NCBI GenBank assembly: GCA_900542495.1
Contig: UQNW01000001.1
Span: forward strand, 1-64,000
Source: an uncultured Roseburia sp.
Lineage (GTDB): Bacteria; Bacillota; Clostridia; Lachnospirales; Lachnospiraceae
Direction: 5' to 3'
DNA: 64,000 nucleotides
Shown here piece by piece: positions 43,811 to 53,107 of the stretch. Both the position numbers and the translations under genes were made by a program. Each line of letters opens with the position of its first letter. Within the stretch, counting starts at the first letter, position 1. The notes below the pieces were generated by a model. It searched no databases. It was not told the DNA's origin and saw only the letters and a program-made list of their open reading frames with translations.

Positions 43811-44692
43811 TTACCGGTTCCCATGATATTCCAGAAATCCCTCGCCGAGTACTTCGCGGACATCTGAGACAATGACAAACGCATCCGGATCCACCGATGC
43901 CACGATATCTTTCAGTTCCACGATCTGTTTCTTTGAAACAACACAGTAAAGCATGCACTTTTCATCACCGGAATACATTCCTTTTGCATATAGACCGGTT
44001 GCTCCACGGTCTAACTCCAGCAGTATCTTTTTTGCCACTTTTTCATACTGGTCTGTAATGATGAACGCTGACTTGGAATACTTAAATCCCTCCATCAGGC
44101 CATCCGACACTTTCGTTGTGACAAAAATGGCAACGATCGCATACATTCCTGCCTTGATACCAAACAGGTACAGTCCGGTCAGAACGATCATGGCATCTAA
44201 TACCTGCATGATCTGTACCACAGAGTAATGTCTTACAAAATGCTGGATCAGCACTGCTAAAAGTTCGGTTCCGCCTGTCGTGGAACGTGCCAAAAGGATC
44301 AGTCCCATGCCGGCTCCACCGATCACACCACCAAAAATTGCGGCAAGAAAGTAATCCTGCTGTGTCAGATCAATTGCCGGAATCACATAAATCCACGCAG
44401 ACAAAAGTACCGTACCCACAACAGTCCGCCAGATAAACCTCTTTCCTTTAAACTTCAGAGTCAGAAAAAACAGCGGCACATTCAGCCCAATATTGGTCAG
44501 CCAGAGTGGGATTCCTCCCGGCACAAATCTCTCTGTCACTGCTTTGATCACAATCGCAAGTCCTGTAAAACCTCCTGTGACAAGACCGATCGGATCATAC
44601 AGACACTGGATGGCTGCCGCTAACAGTCCTGTCCCGACGATCATCATCAGATAATCTATCACTATGGAACGTTTATTGATTAATTTCTGCAT
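43811..44692 (-). CDS. YitT family membrane protein
   Basis: The N-terminal ~200 residues are the YitT membrane domain with five or more helices (GTGLLAAAIQCLYDPIGLVT, GFTGLAIVIKAV, RSTTGGTELLAVLIQHFVRH). A soluble DUF2179 domain completes the protein (KSAFIITDQYEKVAKKILLE, LDRGATGLYAKGMYSG). The transported or sensed ligand is unknown. It follows the TagA-like gene by five bases. Confidence 0.88.
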   Translation of the reverse strand: MQKLINKRSIVIDYLMMIVGTGLLAAAIQCLYDPIGLVTGGFTGLAIVIKAVTERFVPGGIPLWLTNIGLNVPLFFLTLKFKGKRFIWRTVVGTVLLSAWIYVIPAIDLTQQDYFLAAIFGGVIGGAGMGLILLARSTTGGTELLAVLIQHFVRHYSVVQIMQVLDAMIVLTGLYLFGIKAGMYAIVAIFVTTKVSDGLMEGFKYSKSAFIITDQYEKVAKKILLELDRGATGLYAKGMYSGDEKCMLYCVVSKKQIVELKDIVASVDPDAFVIVSDVREVLGEGFLEYHGNR

Positions 44693-44697
44693 TTCTA

Positions 44698-45378
44698 CTA
44701 CAATTCCTCTTCTTTTTCATCATACTTATTCATACTGTTGATCAACTTGCCACGATGTATGATGCTTTTCAAGTGGGCAAGTATGCCGTGCTTTTTCTTA
44801 TGTACCGGTATCCCTCCGATTCCATACCAGATATTTGCATTCATTTTATCCCGGTGTTCATATAAGAACTGCTCCTGCAACGGGGACGGCAGAACAGATA
44901 TGATCACATCCGGTGTAGTCGCATTCATATCATTGATTACTGCCTCTAAGTCACCTATACAGTTCTCCACAGCATACTCTCCCGCAAAGACAAGCTTCGG
45001 ATAATCCTCATTTAATTCCGCTTTCAGTGTATCGATTTTCTCCTGCGTATCTCCAAGTAAAAAAACACTTTTTTTATTGCGCTCTATCCGTTTAAAAAAT
45101 TCAAAATAAAAATCATTTTCCTCTGTTTCCCGGATTCGCTGCATGGACTCAAGCCCAGCTGCCTGGATGATCTCTTTCTCTCCGATCACTGCAAGATTCA
45201 GGGAACTCATAACTTCTTTTAATACCGGGTTCGTCTCCGAATCGATCAGCATCTGCAAGGAAATGCTCTCGATCGTATTAAGGACATTATTGCTCAGAAA
45301 ACGTTCCACACACATAATCGCTTCCCGCACTGTGTAATTGTCCAACTGAATTCCCAGTATATCAACTTTCTTTATCAT
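44698..45378 (-). CDS. Divergent WecB/TagA/CpsF-family protein
   Basis: Start (KKVDILGIQLDNYTVREAIM) and C-terminal half (KKSVFLLGDTQEKIDTLKAE, PDVIISVLPSPLQEQFLYEH, IWYGIGGIPVHKKKHGI) match WecB/TagA/CpsF glycosyltransferases that build wall polymers. The conserved first-half PDG-type segment with the catalytic Asp is replaced by LAVIGEKEIIQAAGL, and the usual VTPNPE region reads NTIESISLQM. The enzyme may be inactive, or the protein may have another role. Length of 226 is near normal. It is first in an apparent two-gene unit with yitT; a 548-base gap lies upstream. Confidence 0.75.
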   Translation of the reverse strand: MIKKVDILGIQLDNYTVREAIMCVERFLSNNVLNTIESISLQMLIDSETNPVLKEVMSSLNLAVIGEKEIIQAAGLESMQRIRETEENDFYFEFFKRIERNKKSVFLLGDTQEKIDTLKAELNEDYPKLVFAGEYAVENCIGDLEAVINDMNATTPDVIISVLPSPLQEQFLYEHRDKMNANIWYGIGGIPVHKKKHGILAHLKSIIHRGKLINSMNKYDEKEEEL

Positions 45379-45643
45379 TTAACACTCCTGGTTATTTTTC
45401 TCAGTTCAAGAAAATTTATGCATGTAGTATAGCAAACCTCTTTTGATTTTTCAAGTTGCGTTATAAATCCGCCGTGAATGGCGGGTCTGTTTTATGTTGT
45501 CTGACAATTCACACTATTTTTTCCTTTTATCTCATTACAAAAAATGCAATAGTTTTTTTCTTTTATCGTTAACTTTATCACATATGTACAAAACGTATAT
45601 TCGAGTTTTTTACTATGTAAACCACATTTTTACCGCCAAAAAT

Positions 45644-45673
45644 TGTGGATAACGTGGATAACTTCGTGTATAA
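45644..45673. other. Three tandem DnaA-box-like 9-mers
   Basis: TGTGGATAA (45644-45652) is an exact complement of the DnaA box TTATCCACA. CGTGGATAA (45653-45661) has one mismatch and CGTGTATAA (45665-45673) two. All face the same way in an AT-rich 548-base gap without genes (45379-45926). No dnaA, dnaN or other origin genes are near, so a DnaA-binding regulatory or titration site is more likely than oriC. Confidence 0.45.
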
Positions 45674-45883
45674 CTTTATTTTTTAGTATTTTTCGACTTT
45701 TTTCACGTGGAAAACTTTCTCATAACTTCCATGTCTTTGTTTAATATTTCTGAGATGCCCATTCTTTTTTGTGCATATTTTATAAATCGTATTTTTTCTG
45801 TTATGAAACTTGCGAAGCATTTTTTAATTCTTCACAATTTAATAGCATGGATTTGAGTTTCGCAAACACCTAATAGAAATATC

Positions 45884-45914
45884 AAAAAAGGACTGCCACA
45901 AATGTGACAGTCCA
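45884..45914. terminator. Terminator after the NlpC/P60 hydrolase
   Basis: GGACTGCCACA and TGTGACAGTCC form an 11-bp stem with one mismatch and an AA loop; six T follow on the minus strand. Confidence 0.88.
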
Positions 45915-45926
45915 AATGATACCTGT

Positions 45927-47138
45927 TTAGAAAATTCTTCTTACAGAAAGTACATTACGATATGTAGCTGTTGAATACTTAATACCACTAGACGGTGTAC
46001 TTGCATGTACAATGGTGTTATTACCTACATAGATTCCAACATGTCCACTATAGCATACAATGTCGCCCGGCTGTGCTTCTGATAAGCTTACCCCATATCC
46101 GGCGCTTCTCTGTCCGCTGGAAGAATGTGGAAGGCTGATGCCAAATGCTGCATATACAGACATTACAAATCCAGAACAGTCTGTTCCGTTTGTCAGACTG
46201 GAACCACCATATACATATGGATTACCAATGAACTGGCTTGCATAATTTGCAACTGCCTGACCGTCTGATCCGCTCGGTGCTGAGTAGGATGCAGAAGATG
46301 ATCCACCGGAACTGCTTGTACTGCTTGAAGATGAGCTGCTGGAGGATTTCTGTTTTGCCTTCGCTGCTGCAGCGGCTGCTGCCTGACGCTCTGCTTCTTC
46401 TTTTGCAAGTCTTGCTTCCTCCTCTGCTTTGGATTCTGCAGTCACAAAATCAGTCCAGAGATTTACATAATCTGTAGAAACGTATCCGTCACCTTCCTCT
46501 GTTGTAACAATTACCCATCCGCTATCCTTCATGGAATCATCTACAACAACGAAATCGTCTCCCTCACCAAGCATTGTTAAAATGCTGGCTTCTGTGGAAG
46601 GCTCTGTTCTTACATATAACGTAGTCGTTGTTACAGTTGCATATCTGGTACTTACTCTCTTGGCAAGTTCCTCATCTCCTGTCACAACATATTCGCATTT
46701 TACATATCCGGTAACGCTTCCGGATGTGATCTTATACCAGCCGTCTTCTGTTGTCTCCAAAACAGTCGCTGCTGAGTTATTATACAGCTTGCCTAATACT
46801 TCACTGTCTGTATTGGCTTCTGCTCTGACATTCACATAATTATCTACCTGTGCAATTGCAATATCTGCATACTCAGATGCTACAACTGGAACATCATTCT
46901 CGCTGACCTGTTCCTCTGCCTGGGCTGCTGCTTCTGCAACTGCCTTATCACTGTCGATCAGGCACTGGGAAAGCATTTTTGAAAATCCTGCTGCCGGGGA
47001 ACCATTAGAAGAAAGTCCGGTTGCGATCACTGCTGATACGCCGCCTGTCTGCGCTCCGTATGTTCCAACTCCTGTTCCACCAATCACAATAGCACCTGCA
47101 AGTAAACAGCTTGCTATTCTTTTCATTCTATAATTCAT
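45927..47138 (-). CDS. Secreted NlpC/P60 endopeptidase with two SH3 domains
   Basis: A signal peptide (MNYRMKRIASCLLAGAIVIG, cut near TYGAQT) is followed by two bacterial SH3 domains (VDNYVNVRAEANTDSEVLG, TTLYVRTEPSTEASILTML). An Ala/Lys helix and a long Ser-rich linker come next. The C-terminal NlpC/P60 domain has catalytic Cys in NGTDCSGFVMSVYAAFGI and His in GHVGIYVGNNTIVHAST. It would cut D-Glu-diamino acid bonds in wall peptides outside the cell. ATG 47138 has GGAGG eleven bases upstream; an in-frame TTG at 47156 overlaps that site. A perfect consensus promoter lies upstream, predicting strong constitutive expression. Confidence 0.93.
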   Translation of the reverse strand: MNYRMKRIASCLLAGAIVIGGTGVGTYGAQTGGVSAVIATGLSSNGSPAAGFSKMLSQCLIDSDKAVAEAAAQAEEQVSENDVPVVASEYADIAIAQVDNYVNVRAEANTDSEVLGKLYNNSAATVLETTEDGWYKITSGSVTGYVKCEYVVTGDEELAKRVSTRYATVTTTTLYVRTEPSTEASILTMLGEGDDFVVVDDSMKDSGWVIVTTEEGDGYVSTDYVNLWTDFVTAESKAEEEARLAKEEAERQAAAAAAAKAKQKSSSSSSSSSTSSSGGSSSASYSAPSGSDGQAVANYASQFIGNPYVYGGSSLTNGTDCSGFVMSVYAAFGISLPHSSSGQRSAGYGVSLSEAQPGDIVCYSGHVGIYVGNNTIVHASTPSSGIKYSTATYRNVLSVRRIF

Positions 47139-47196
47139 CTTGTATATTGCCTCCAAGAATTATTTATTACGAATTTGTTACATTTATTACATGGTT

Positions 47197-47225
47197 ATTA
47201 TAGCAAAGAGCGTTATACCTGTCAA
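47197..47225 (-). promoter_or_regulatory. Perfect consensus sigma-A promoter of the NlpC/P60 gene
   Basis: On the minus strand TTGACA (47220-47225), exactly 17 bases, then TATAAT (47197-47202). This is the strongest promoter seen in the window and lies about 60 bases before the ATG. Confidence 0.85.
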
Positions 47226-47324
47226 CAGCCTGGCTTTGTCACATTCTACCAAATCTGGCAATCAGTTTTTATCTATTTTTAGGGCAGCATTGTATAAATT
47301 GCATGGCGGCAAAGCAGCTCTCAT

Positions 47325-47360
47325 ATAAAAACGAGGAGCAAATTAATTTTTGCCCCTCAC
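47325..47360. terminator. Terminator after ridA
   Basis: GAGGAGCAAA and TTTGCCCCTC form a 10-bp stem with one mismatch; the minus strand continues with GTTTTTAT. It ends the thioesterase-cvfB-ridA unit. Confidence 0.75.
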
Positions 47361-47370
47361 ATCATCTTTA

Positions 47371-47745
47371 TTATTTAATTGCGATTGCTTCAATCTCAAG
47401 CATAACATCCTTTGGCAGACGTGCAACTTCCACGCAGCTTCTTGACGGGAAATCTGTTGTAAAGAATGTCTTGTAAACATCATTGATCGCGCCAAAATCA
47501 TTCATCTCTTTGATAAATACAGTTGTCTTAACTACATTGTCCATATTCGTTCCAGCCGCTTCCAATAAATTAGAAAGATTGGCAAGTGCCTGTTTTGCCT
47601 GTGCCACAGAACCTTCCGGGATTTCTCCGGTTTCCGGTACAACAGGGATAATACCTGATGTGTAAACCATTCCATTCACTTCGATTGCCTGTGAATATGG
47701 TCCGATTGCTGCCGGTGCTTTTTCTGTACTGATTACTTTTTTCAT
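47371..47745 (-). CDS. ridA: RidA family enamine/imine deaminase
   Basis: RidA hydrolyses reactive 2-aminoacrylate and related imines made by PLP enzymes. The 124-residue protein has the family start ISTEKAPAAIGPYSQAIEVN. The signature end reads FPSRSCVEVARLPKDVMLEI, with the substrate-binding Arg in PSRSCVEV. It is third in the unit, four bases after cvfB. Confidence 0.95.
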   Translation of the reverse strand: MKKVISTEKAPAAIGPYSQAIEVNGMVYTSGIIPVVPETGEIPEGSVAQAKQALANLSNLLEAAGTNMDNVVKTTVFIKEMNDFGAINDVYKTFFTTDFPSRSCVEVARLPKDVMLEIEAIAIK

Positions 47746-47749
47746 GTTG

Positions 47750-48589
47750 TTAGTCCACCTTTCTGATACTTCTTTCAGTTATTTCCACACGGTGTTCCTT
47801 ATATAAACGTCCCACCGCACGTTTGAAAGCATTTTTGCTGAGTCCGGTTTCTCGTTTGATCACTTCCGGAGAAGCTTTATCCCCAAATGGAAGAACCCCG
47901 GCAAACTCCTCGATCACCCGCATCACTTTCTCTGCATCCTCGTCCATCTGCAGATAAGCTTTATCCCGCAATGACACATCCAGTTTTCCGTCCGGTTTTA
48001 CCTTAGTGACTTTTGCCTCGATCACATCTCCAATTCTAAGTTTGCTCGTATCCTCGTGTCGTGGGATCATGGCTGAATATTTATCATCCACTGCGACAAA
48101 CGTACCAAAATTATCGCTGAACTCATACACTCTTCCTTCCACATGATCTCCCTCTTTATATGGAGAATCTGTGGAGAGCAGATCATAAAGCTTCTTCATG
48201 CTTGCACAGAGTCTGCTGCTCTTATCGATATAAAGTGTCACCAGAACTTCATCCTCCGGCTGCACTTTCATTGTCATCTCTTTATAAGGAAGAAACAGGT
48301 CTTTTTCCAGCCCCCAGTCAAGAAATGCACCGATCTTTCCAACCTGTGCCACACGTAAAACTGCAAGTCCTCCCAAAGTGAGCTTTGGCTGGTTTGTTGT
48401 TGCGATCATCCGGTCTTTGGAATCCTTGTATAAAAAGACTTCCAGTTCATCCCCTGTCTTTGCATCTTCCGGAACCTGTTTTGCCGGAAGAAGCACCCGC
48501 TTCTCCACGTCCTGTTCCTCTGCAAGATAAACACCAAACTCCACTCTTTTTACAATTGTAAGTTTCTGATACTGTCCTAATTTTAACAT
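47750..48589 (-). CDS. cvfB: S1-domain RNA-binding protein, CvfB/YitL type
   Basis: CvfB-type proteins carry tandem S1-like domains (LGQYQKLTIVKRVEFGVYLA, LAVLRVAQVGKIGAFLDWGL and EGRVYEFSDNFGTFVAVDDK). A C-terminal winged-helix follows (FGDKASPEVIKRETGLSKNA, FKRAVGRLYKEHRVEI). They affect virulence factors in staphylococci. The start MLKLGQYQ (48589) has GAGG eight bases upstream and lies one base after the thioesterase stop. The open frame extends to 48649 inside that gene but is not preferred. Confidence 0.92.
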   Translation of the reverse strand: MLKLGQYQKLTIVKRVEFGVYLAEEQDVEKRVLLPAKQVPEDAKTGDELEVFLYKDSKDRMIATTNQPKLTLGGLAVLRVAQVGKIGAFLDWGLEKDLFLPYKEMTMKVQPEDEVLVTLYIDKSSRLCASMKKLYDLLSTDSPYKEGDHVEGRVYEFSDNFGTFVAVDDKYSAMIPRHEDTSKLRIGDVIEAKVTKVKPDGKLDVSLRDKAYLQMDEDAEKVMRVIEEFAGVLPFGDKASPEVIKRETGLSKNAFKRAVGRLYKEHRVEITERSIRKVD

Positions 48590-48590
48590 T

Positions 48591-49304
48591 CTATTTTCCT
48601 CTAAACTGTATAATGGCATACGGCACTTTCTGTGCATCTGCCAAAACAATGGTTACTCCGTTCTGCTGCGTATAAACTTCCGGATATAACAGATCACCTA
48701 ATACCGCAGCCTTTTTATACTCAACACGGATACTCTCCGTCTTAAAATCTTCCGGCAGATATTCTTCTGCCACAAGAATATACTTTCCATTATTCATGTG
48801 ATGATTGGTATCAATGTGGAAACGCTGTACCAAAACCGGTTCTTTTTCCACCTGAGTGCCCTCAATACGGATCTTGCGGTCTGACCACTCATACTGTATC
48901 GCATCATTCATCACCGGAATATAGGCATCCTGCACTTCTTTTGCAATCCGTGCCGGGCGCATTGCATCCGTGTCCATATAAACCCAGACCGAATTTGCAA
49001 ACGCACAGATTTCTCCTGCCTCATCCTTAATTGTAAAATTACGGTATCCGTAAAATCCCTTAAAGTTGTATGGCCATGTGCTGACCGTTATATGTTCTGC
49101 AAGCTTCGGATAGCGGTTGATCACGATCTCCCAGGATGACAGCACCCATGCTTCATGCCGCTTCTCTAAATACTCCACACCGATATTCATATCTTCCGAC
49201 TGGAAGGTACAGCAGTTCTGCAGATAATCCACTACCGCCGGCAGCGTAAGCTGTCTCTCACTATTCACTTCACTGTATCTTACACGGCTTTTAAAATCAT
49301 ACAT
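48591..49304 (-). CDS. Acyl-ACP thioesterase
   Basis: The 237-residue protein has two hot-dog domains of the FatA/FatB-like bacterial family. The first begins YDFKSRVRYSEVNSERQLTL and includes RYPKLAEHITVSTWP. The second carries the catalytic motif FHIDTNHHMNNGKYI. It releases free fatty acid from acyl-ACP, perhaps for acyl-chain turnover. It is first in a unit with cvfB and ridA. Confidence 0.93.
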   Translation of the reverse strand: MYDFKSRVRYSEVNSERQLTLPAVVDYLQNCCTFQSEDMNIGVEYLEKRHEAWVLSSWEIVINRYPKLAEHITVSTWPYNFKGFYGYRNFTIKDEAGEICAFANSVWVYMDTDAMRPARIAKEVQDAYIPVMNDAIQYEWSDRKIRIEGTQVEKEPVLVQRFHIDTNHHMNNGKYILVAEEYLPEDFKTESIRVEYKKAAVLGDLLYPEVYTQQNGVTIVLADAQKVPYAIIQFRGK

Positions 49305-49373
49305 GTCTAATACCTCTGTTCACCCTGTATCCGAAAGATCAATGAACAATTCCTTCTCACATATTCCTGCAAA

Positions 49374-49402
49374 TTAAAAACAGCACCACTTTCGTGGTGC
49401 TT
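49374..49402 (-). terminator. Terminator after tRNA-Gln
   Basis: AGCACCAC and GTGGTGCT form a perfect 8-bp stem with loop TTTC (plus strand). The minus strand continues GTTTTTAATTT. Confidence 0.85.
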
Positions 49403-49407
49403 TCTAG

Positions 49408-49479
49408 CAGGGCTACAAGGATTCGAACCTTGAAATGACGGAGTCAGAGTCCGTTGCCTTACCGTTTGGCGATAGCCCT
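49408..49479 (-). tRNA. tRNA-Gln (anticodon CTG)
   Basis: The 72-base minus-strand sequence folds as a tRNA. The acceptor stem is AGGGCTA with TAGCCCT, the D arm GCC/GGC, and the anticodon stem ACGGA/TCCGT with loop CTCTGAC (anticodon CTG). The T arm is CAAGG-TTCGAAT-CCTTG. CCA is not encoded; the discriminator base is G. It is followed by its own terminator. It reads CAG codons. Confidence 0.96.
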
Positions 49480-49544
49480 ATGTATTGTGTTTTTGACTTT
49501 TGCGCCGTCAACAATAGCTATTATATACACCCTTACTAAATATG

Positions 49545-50195
49545 TCAAGCATTTTTTTCAAAGATTTTTAAATTTTTCTCAATCATGGCGTATAACACCT
49601 CGTCACCCCAGGAAATATCGGCATTTCCGCTGGTCGCTTCAATCACTTCTTTTTCAAAAATCTGCTCTTTTTCCTTCGGAACCATTAAAATTAATTCCAC
49701 TTTATCCGTATAAACGGTATCAATTGTTGTAAGTTCCTCTTTTGCGATCAGATACTGTAACTTTCCAAGTCCATTGTAATCTGTCCCGATCGTTAACTTT
49801 CTTCCAAGCTGTTTATCTATAATCACACTGTTTTGCAGTCCGGTCTGTGTTGCTTTCTGATATGCCCGGACAAGACCTCCGGTTCCGAGCAGTGTTCCGC
49901 CAAAATAGCGGGTAACGACCACGCACACGTTATGTATTTCTTCCTTTAATAATACATCTAACATCGGACGTCCTGCTGTCTGCGCCGGTTCCCCGTCATC
50001 CGAACAGCGGCTGATCTCCTGTCTGTCTCCGATCACAAAGGCAGAACAATTATGTCTGGCGTCCCAATATTTCTTTTTCATTTCATTAATAAATGAGGCT
50101 GCTTCCTCCTCGCTGTTCACCGGACGGACCGTTGCAATAAAGCGGGATTTTTTTTCAACAACCTCTCCCTCACCGCCAACATATACTGTCTTCAT
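49545..50195 (-). CDS. YigZ/IMPACT family protein
   Basis: The protein (216 residues from MKTVYVGGEGEVVEKKSRFI) has the UPF0029 N-terminal domain, with DARHNCSAFVIGDRQEISRC, SDDGEPAQTAGRPMLDVL and VVVTRYFGGTLLGTGGLVRA. A short C-terminal DUF1949 domain follows. The family is widespread and of uncertain function, possibly linked to translation or proline peptides. ATG 50195 has AGGAG nine bases upstream. The frame is open to 50330, but the extra sequence overlaps the divergent promoter region of the PBP gene. Confidence 0.9.
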   Translation of the reverse strand: MKTVYVGGEGEVVEKKSRFIATVRPVNSEEEAASFINEMKKKYWDARHNCSAFVIGDRQEISRCSDDGEPAQTAGRPMLDVLLKEEIHNVCVVVTRYFGGTLLGTGGLVRAYQKATQTGLQNSVIIDKQLGRKLTIGTDYNGLGKLQYLIAKEELTTIDTVYTDKVELILMVPKEKEQIFEKEVIEATSGNADISWGDEVLYAMIEKNLKIFEKNA

Positions 50196-50335
50196 CTCTT
50201 CTGACTCCTGACCTGCCTGCTTTTGCGCATATTTTTTTCTCATCTGTATCAAAATACTATCATGAAACGAATATAAAATGCAATATGGAAGGAACTCAAT
50301 ATTTTCACATTTTTCTTTATTATGACACATTTATT

Positions 50336-50344
50336 TGGTATAAT
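50336..50344 (+). promoter_or_regulatory. Extended -10 promoter of the PBP gene
   Basis: TGGTATAAT contains a consensus TATAAT (50339-50344) with a TG extension but no good -35. It lies 46 bases before the ATG, and AAGGAGA is the ribosome site. Confidence 0.6.
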
Positions 50345-50390
50345 ACATAGACGGTAAATTTAGACATTTGATCAAAAGGAGACTTATTAT

Positions 50391-53075
50391 ATGAATTATG
50401 GAAAGAAAAGTTCGAAAAAACGTCAAGCCGAACTGACTTCCAAGGGCATTATGTACCGCAAGAAAATGCGTGTTGTTTTTTGCAAAGTATTGCTCATATG
50501 CTGTTTTGCACTCGCAATTATAGGCGGAAGCCTTGGATTTGGAGTTTATAAAGGAATTCTTGATTCCGCTCCGTCCATAGATGACATTGACGCAACACCT
50601 ACCGGTTATCTTACCACAGTCTTAGACAATCAGGGCAATGAGATTGCCACTTTAGTGGCCTCCGGTTCGAACCGAAAAAATGTAACGATCGACGAGATAC
50701 CGATCAATCTTCAACATGCCTTTGTAGCAATTGAAGATTCCCGTTTCTATGAGCACAACGGTATCGACATCACTGGTATTATCCGTGCCGGTGTTACCGG
50801 TATCACTTCCGGCGGAAACTTTTCCCAGGGTGCCAGTACGATCACACAGCAGCTCTTAAAGAATACCGTTTTCACCGAATGGACCAGTGAAACTTCTTTC
50901 ATTGATAAACTGGAACGTAAGATCCAGGAACAGTATCTTGCCGTCCAGCTTGAGAAAAAAGTAAGTAAGAACTGGATCATGGAAAACTATTTAAATGCTA
51001 TCAACCTTGGGCAGAATACGCTCGGTGTCGCAGTCGCTTCCGAACGATATTTCGGAAAAGATGTGTCCGAGCTGACGCTCTCGGAATGTGCCGTTTTAGC
51101 AGCGATCACGCAGAATCCGTCCAGGTTTAATCCGATCTCCAACCCGGAGAAAAATGCGGAACGACGCATGAAAGTATTAAATAATATGTTAGATCAGGAA
51201 TTTATCACCCAGAGTGAATATGACGAAGCTGTGGCAGATAATGTTTATGACAGAATCCAGTTAGTCAACGTAGAATTACAGGACAACGGTATCAATTCTT
51301 ACTTTATTGATGAATTGACGGATCAGGTTATCCGCGATCTCGTAGAACAGAAGGGCTATACGGAAACCCAGGCATATAAGACCCTTTACCAGAGTGGTCT
51401 TACCATTTACTCAACACAGGACATGGATATCCAGAACATTGCAGATGAGGAAGTCAACAACCAGGACAACTATACCTCTAATCCAAAGGTTTCCTTCTCC
51501 TATCGTGTCTCAATCCGTTCCGCCGACGGATCTGTAAAAAATTACAGTGAACAGACCATGCTTTCTTATTATAAGAATAAGGATAACCCGAACTTCAAGA
51601 GCACCAATTACTCAATCAACTTTGCTTCTGAGGAAGATGCGGACGCTGCGATCGAACAGTACAAGGCTGACATTATGACAGACGGCGATGAAATCGTAGA
51701 CGGAAGTGAAACTGTCATCTATACGATCCAGCCTCAGGCATCCTTAACGATCATCGACCAGTCAACCGGCGAGGTAAAAGCCATTGTTGGTGGTCGTGGA
51801 GACAAGACAGCAAGCAAAACTTTAAACCGTGCAACTGACACCACAAGACAGCCTGGTTCCACCTTTAAGATTCTGGCTTCTTACTCGGCTGCCCTCGATG
51901 CAGGCGGTCTTACCCTTGCCTCTGTGCAGGATGACGCTCCTTACACTTATGCCGGAGCTAATGGAAAAGCAGTCAATAACTACGATAAACGTTACCGCGG
52001 TTTTACAACGTTGCGAGAGGCGATTACCGATTCTATCAATATTGTAACTGTAAAAACGCTTGCACAGACCGGGGTTTCCCTCGGCTGGCAGTATGTACAG
52101 GAATATGGTTTTACAACCGTTGATTCCCGTGATATGAATGAAGCACTTGCACTCGGTGGTATCACGCAGGGTGTTTCCAATCTGGAGCTTACCGCTGCTT
52201 ATGCTGCTATCGCAAATCAGGGAACTTACATTAAACCAAAGTTCTATACAAAGATTTTAGACCATGACGGCAATGTATTGATCGACAATACAACACCGGA
52301 ATCCCATACAGTGATCAAAGATACCACAGCATGGCTTCTAACAAGTGCCATGGAAGACGTTATGACTTCTGGTACCGGTACTTCTGCTTACTTCGGCAGC
52401 TCCATGGCTCAGGCAGGAAAATCCGGTACAACCACCAGCAGCCGTGATGCGTTATTCGCAGGTTATACACCTTATTATACCTGTGCTGTCTGGGGTGGAT
52501 ATGATGACAACGCGGTTCAGAGCGGTTCGGATACCAATTATCCAAAACGAATCTGGAAAGCCGTTATGAAGCGGATACACGAAAACCTCGCTTATAAGGA
52601 TTTCACCAAACCAAGTGGAATTGTCGCTGTTGCAGTATGTAAAGAATCCGGCAAACTTCCGATCGAGGGTGTATGCGACCACGATCCTCGTGGAAACTGT
52701 GTCATCACAGAATACTTTGCACAGGGTACGGAGCCAACAGAATACTGTGACCACCATACGGTTGCAAATATCTGTACCGCTTCTAATATGTTAGCTGGCA
52801 GCTATTGTCCACCGGAAACAGTTGCTGCCGGAGTATATGTGATCGGTGGTTCCGAAACAACCGAGGATGCACCGTATCTGCTGACAGAAGCATTCTTAAG
52901 CCAGACCTGTACCGTACACAATGAGACAAACTCCACCTATACCGGAACCAATGCATTTCCTGGTGCAGCCGGTGTCAATCCGATCGGTGATGCGGCCGGT
53001 TCTGATACTACTGTGACCGATCCTGCTGCAACAACAGATTCTTCGACAACAGATACAGCCCCAGACGGTCAGTAA
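50391..53075 (+). CDS. Bifunctional class A penicillin-binding protein
   Basis: PBP1A-type enzymes polymerise glycan strands and cross-link peptides at the outer membrane face. The 894-residue protein has a basic cytoplasmic start, one helix (VLLICCFALAIIGGSLGFGV), and a GT51 glycosyltransferase domain (FVAIEDSRFYEHNGID with catalytic Glu, QGASTITQQLLKN, and RKIQEQYLAVQLEK). A transpeptidase domain follows with SxxK in RQPGSTFKIL, SxN in DSINIV and KSG in AGKSGTTTSSRDALFAGYTP. A Thr/Asp-rich tail (AAGSDTTVTDPAATTDSSTT) ends it. It is monocistronic between its own promoter and a terminator. Confidence 0.96.
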   Translation: MNYGKKSSKKRQAELTSKGIMYRKKMRVVFCKVLLICCFALAIIGGSLGFGVYKGILDSAPSIDDIDATPTGYLTTVLDNQGNEIATLVASGSNRKNVTIDEIPINLQHAFVAIEDSRFYEHNGIDITGIIRAGVTGITSGGNFSQGASTITQQLLKNTVFTEWTSETSFIDKLERKIQEQYLAVQLEKKVSKNWIMENYLNAINLGQNTLGVAVASERYFGKDVSELTLSECAVLAAITQNPSRFNPISNPEKNAERRMKVLNNMLDQEFITQSEYDEAVADNVYDRIQLVNVELQDNGINSYFIDELTDQVIRDLVEQKGYTETQAYKTLYQSGLTIYSTQDMDIQNIADEEVNNQDNYTSNPKVSFSYRVSIRSADGSVKNYSEQTMLSYYKNKDNPNFKSTNYSINFASEEDADAAIEQYKADIMTDGDEIVDGSETVIYTIQPQASLTIIDQSTGEVKAIVGGRGDKTASKTLNRATDTTRQPGSTFKILASYSAALDAGGLTLASVQDDAPYTYAGANGKAVNNYDKRYRGFTTLREAITDSINIVTVKTLAQTGVSLGWQYVQEYGFTTVDSRDMNEALALGGITQGVSNLELTAAYAAIANQGTYIKPKFYTKILDHDGNVLIDNTTPESHTVIKDTTAWLLTSAMEDVMTSGTGTSAYFGSSMAQAGKSGTTTSSRDALFAGYTPYYTCAVWGGYDDNAVQSGSDTNYPKRIWKAVMKRIHENLAYKDFTKPSGIVAVAVCKESGKLPIEGVCDHDPRGNCVITEYFAQGTEPTEYCDHHTVANICTASNMLAGSYCPPETVAAGVYVIGGSETTEDAPYLLTEAFLSQTCTVHNETNSTYTGTNAFPGAAGVNPIGDAAGSDTTVTDPAATTDSSTTDTAPDGQ

Positions 53076-53107
53076 TATAAAATTATATATGATTGCCCAG
53101 CAGGGCA

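Noticed and set aside
45379..45926. Origin of replication at the DnaA-box cluster
   Set aside because: Only three boxes, no dnaA/dnaN/parAB or other origin genes nearby; a regulatory or titration site is the more modest reading.
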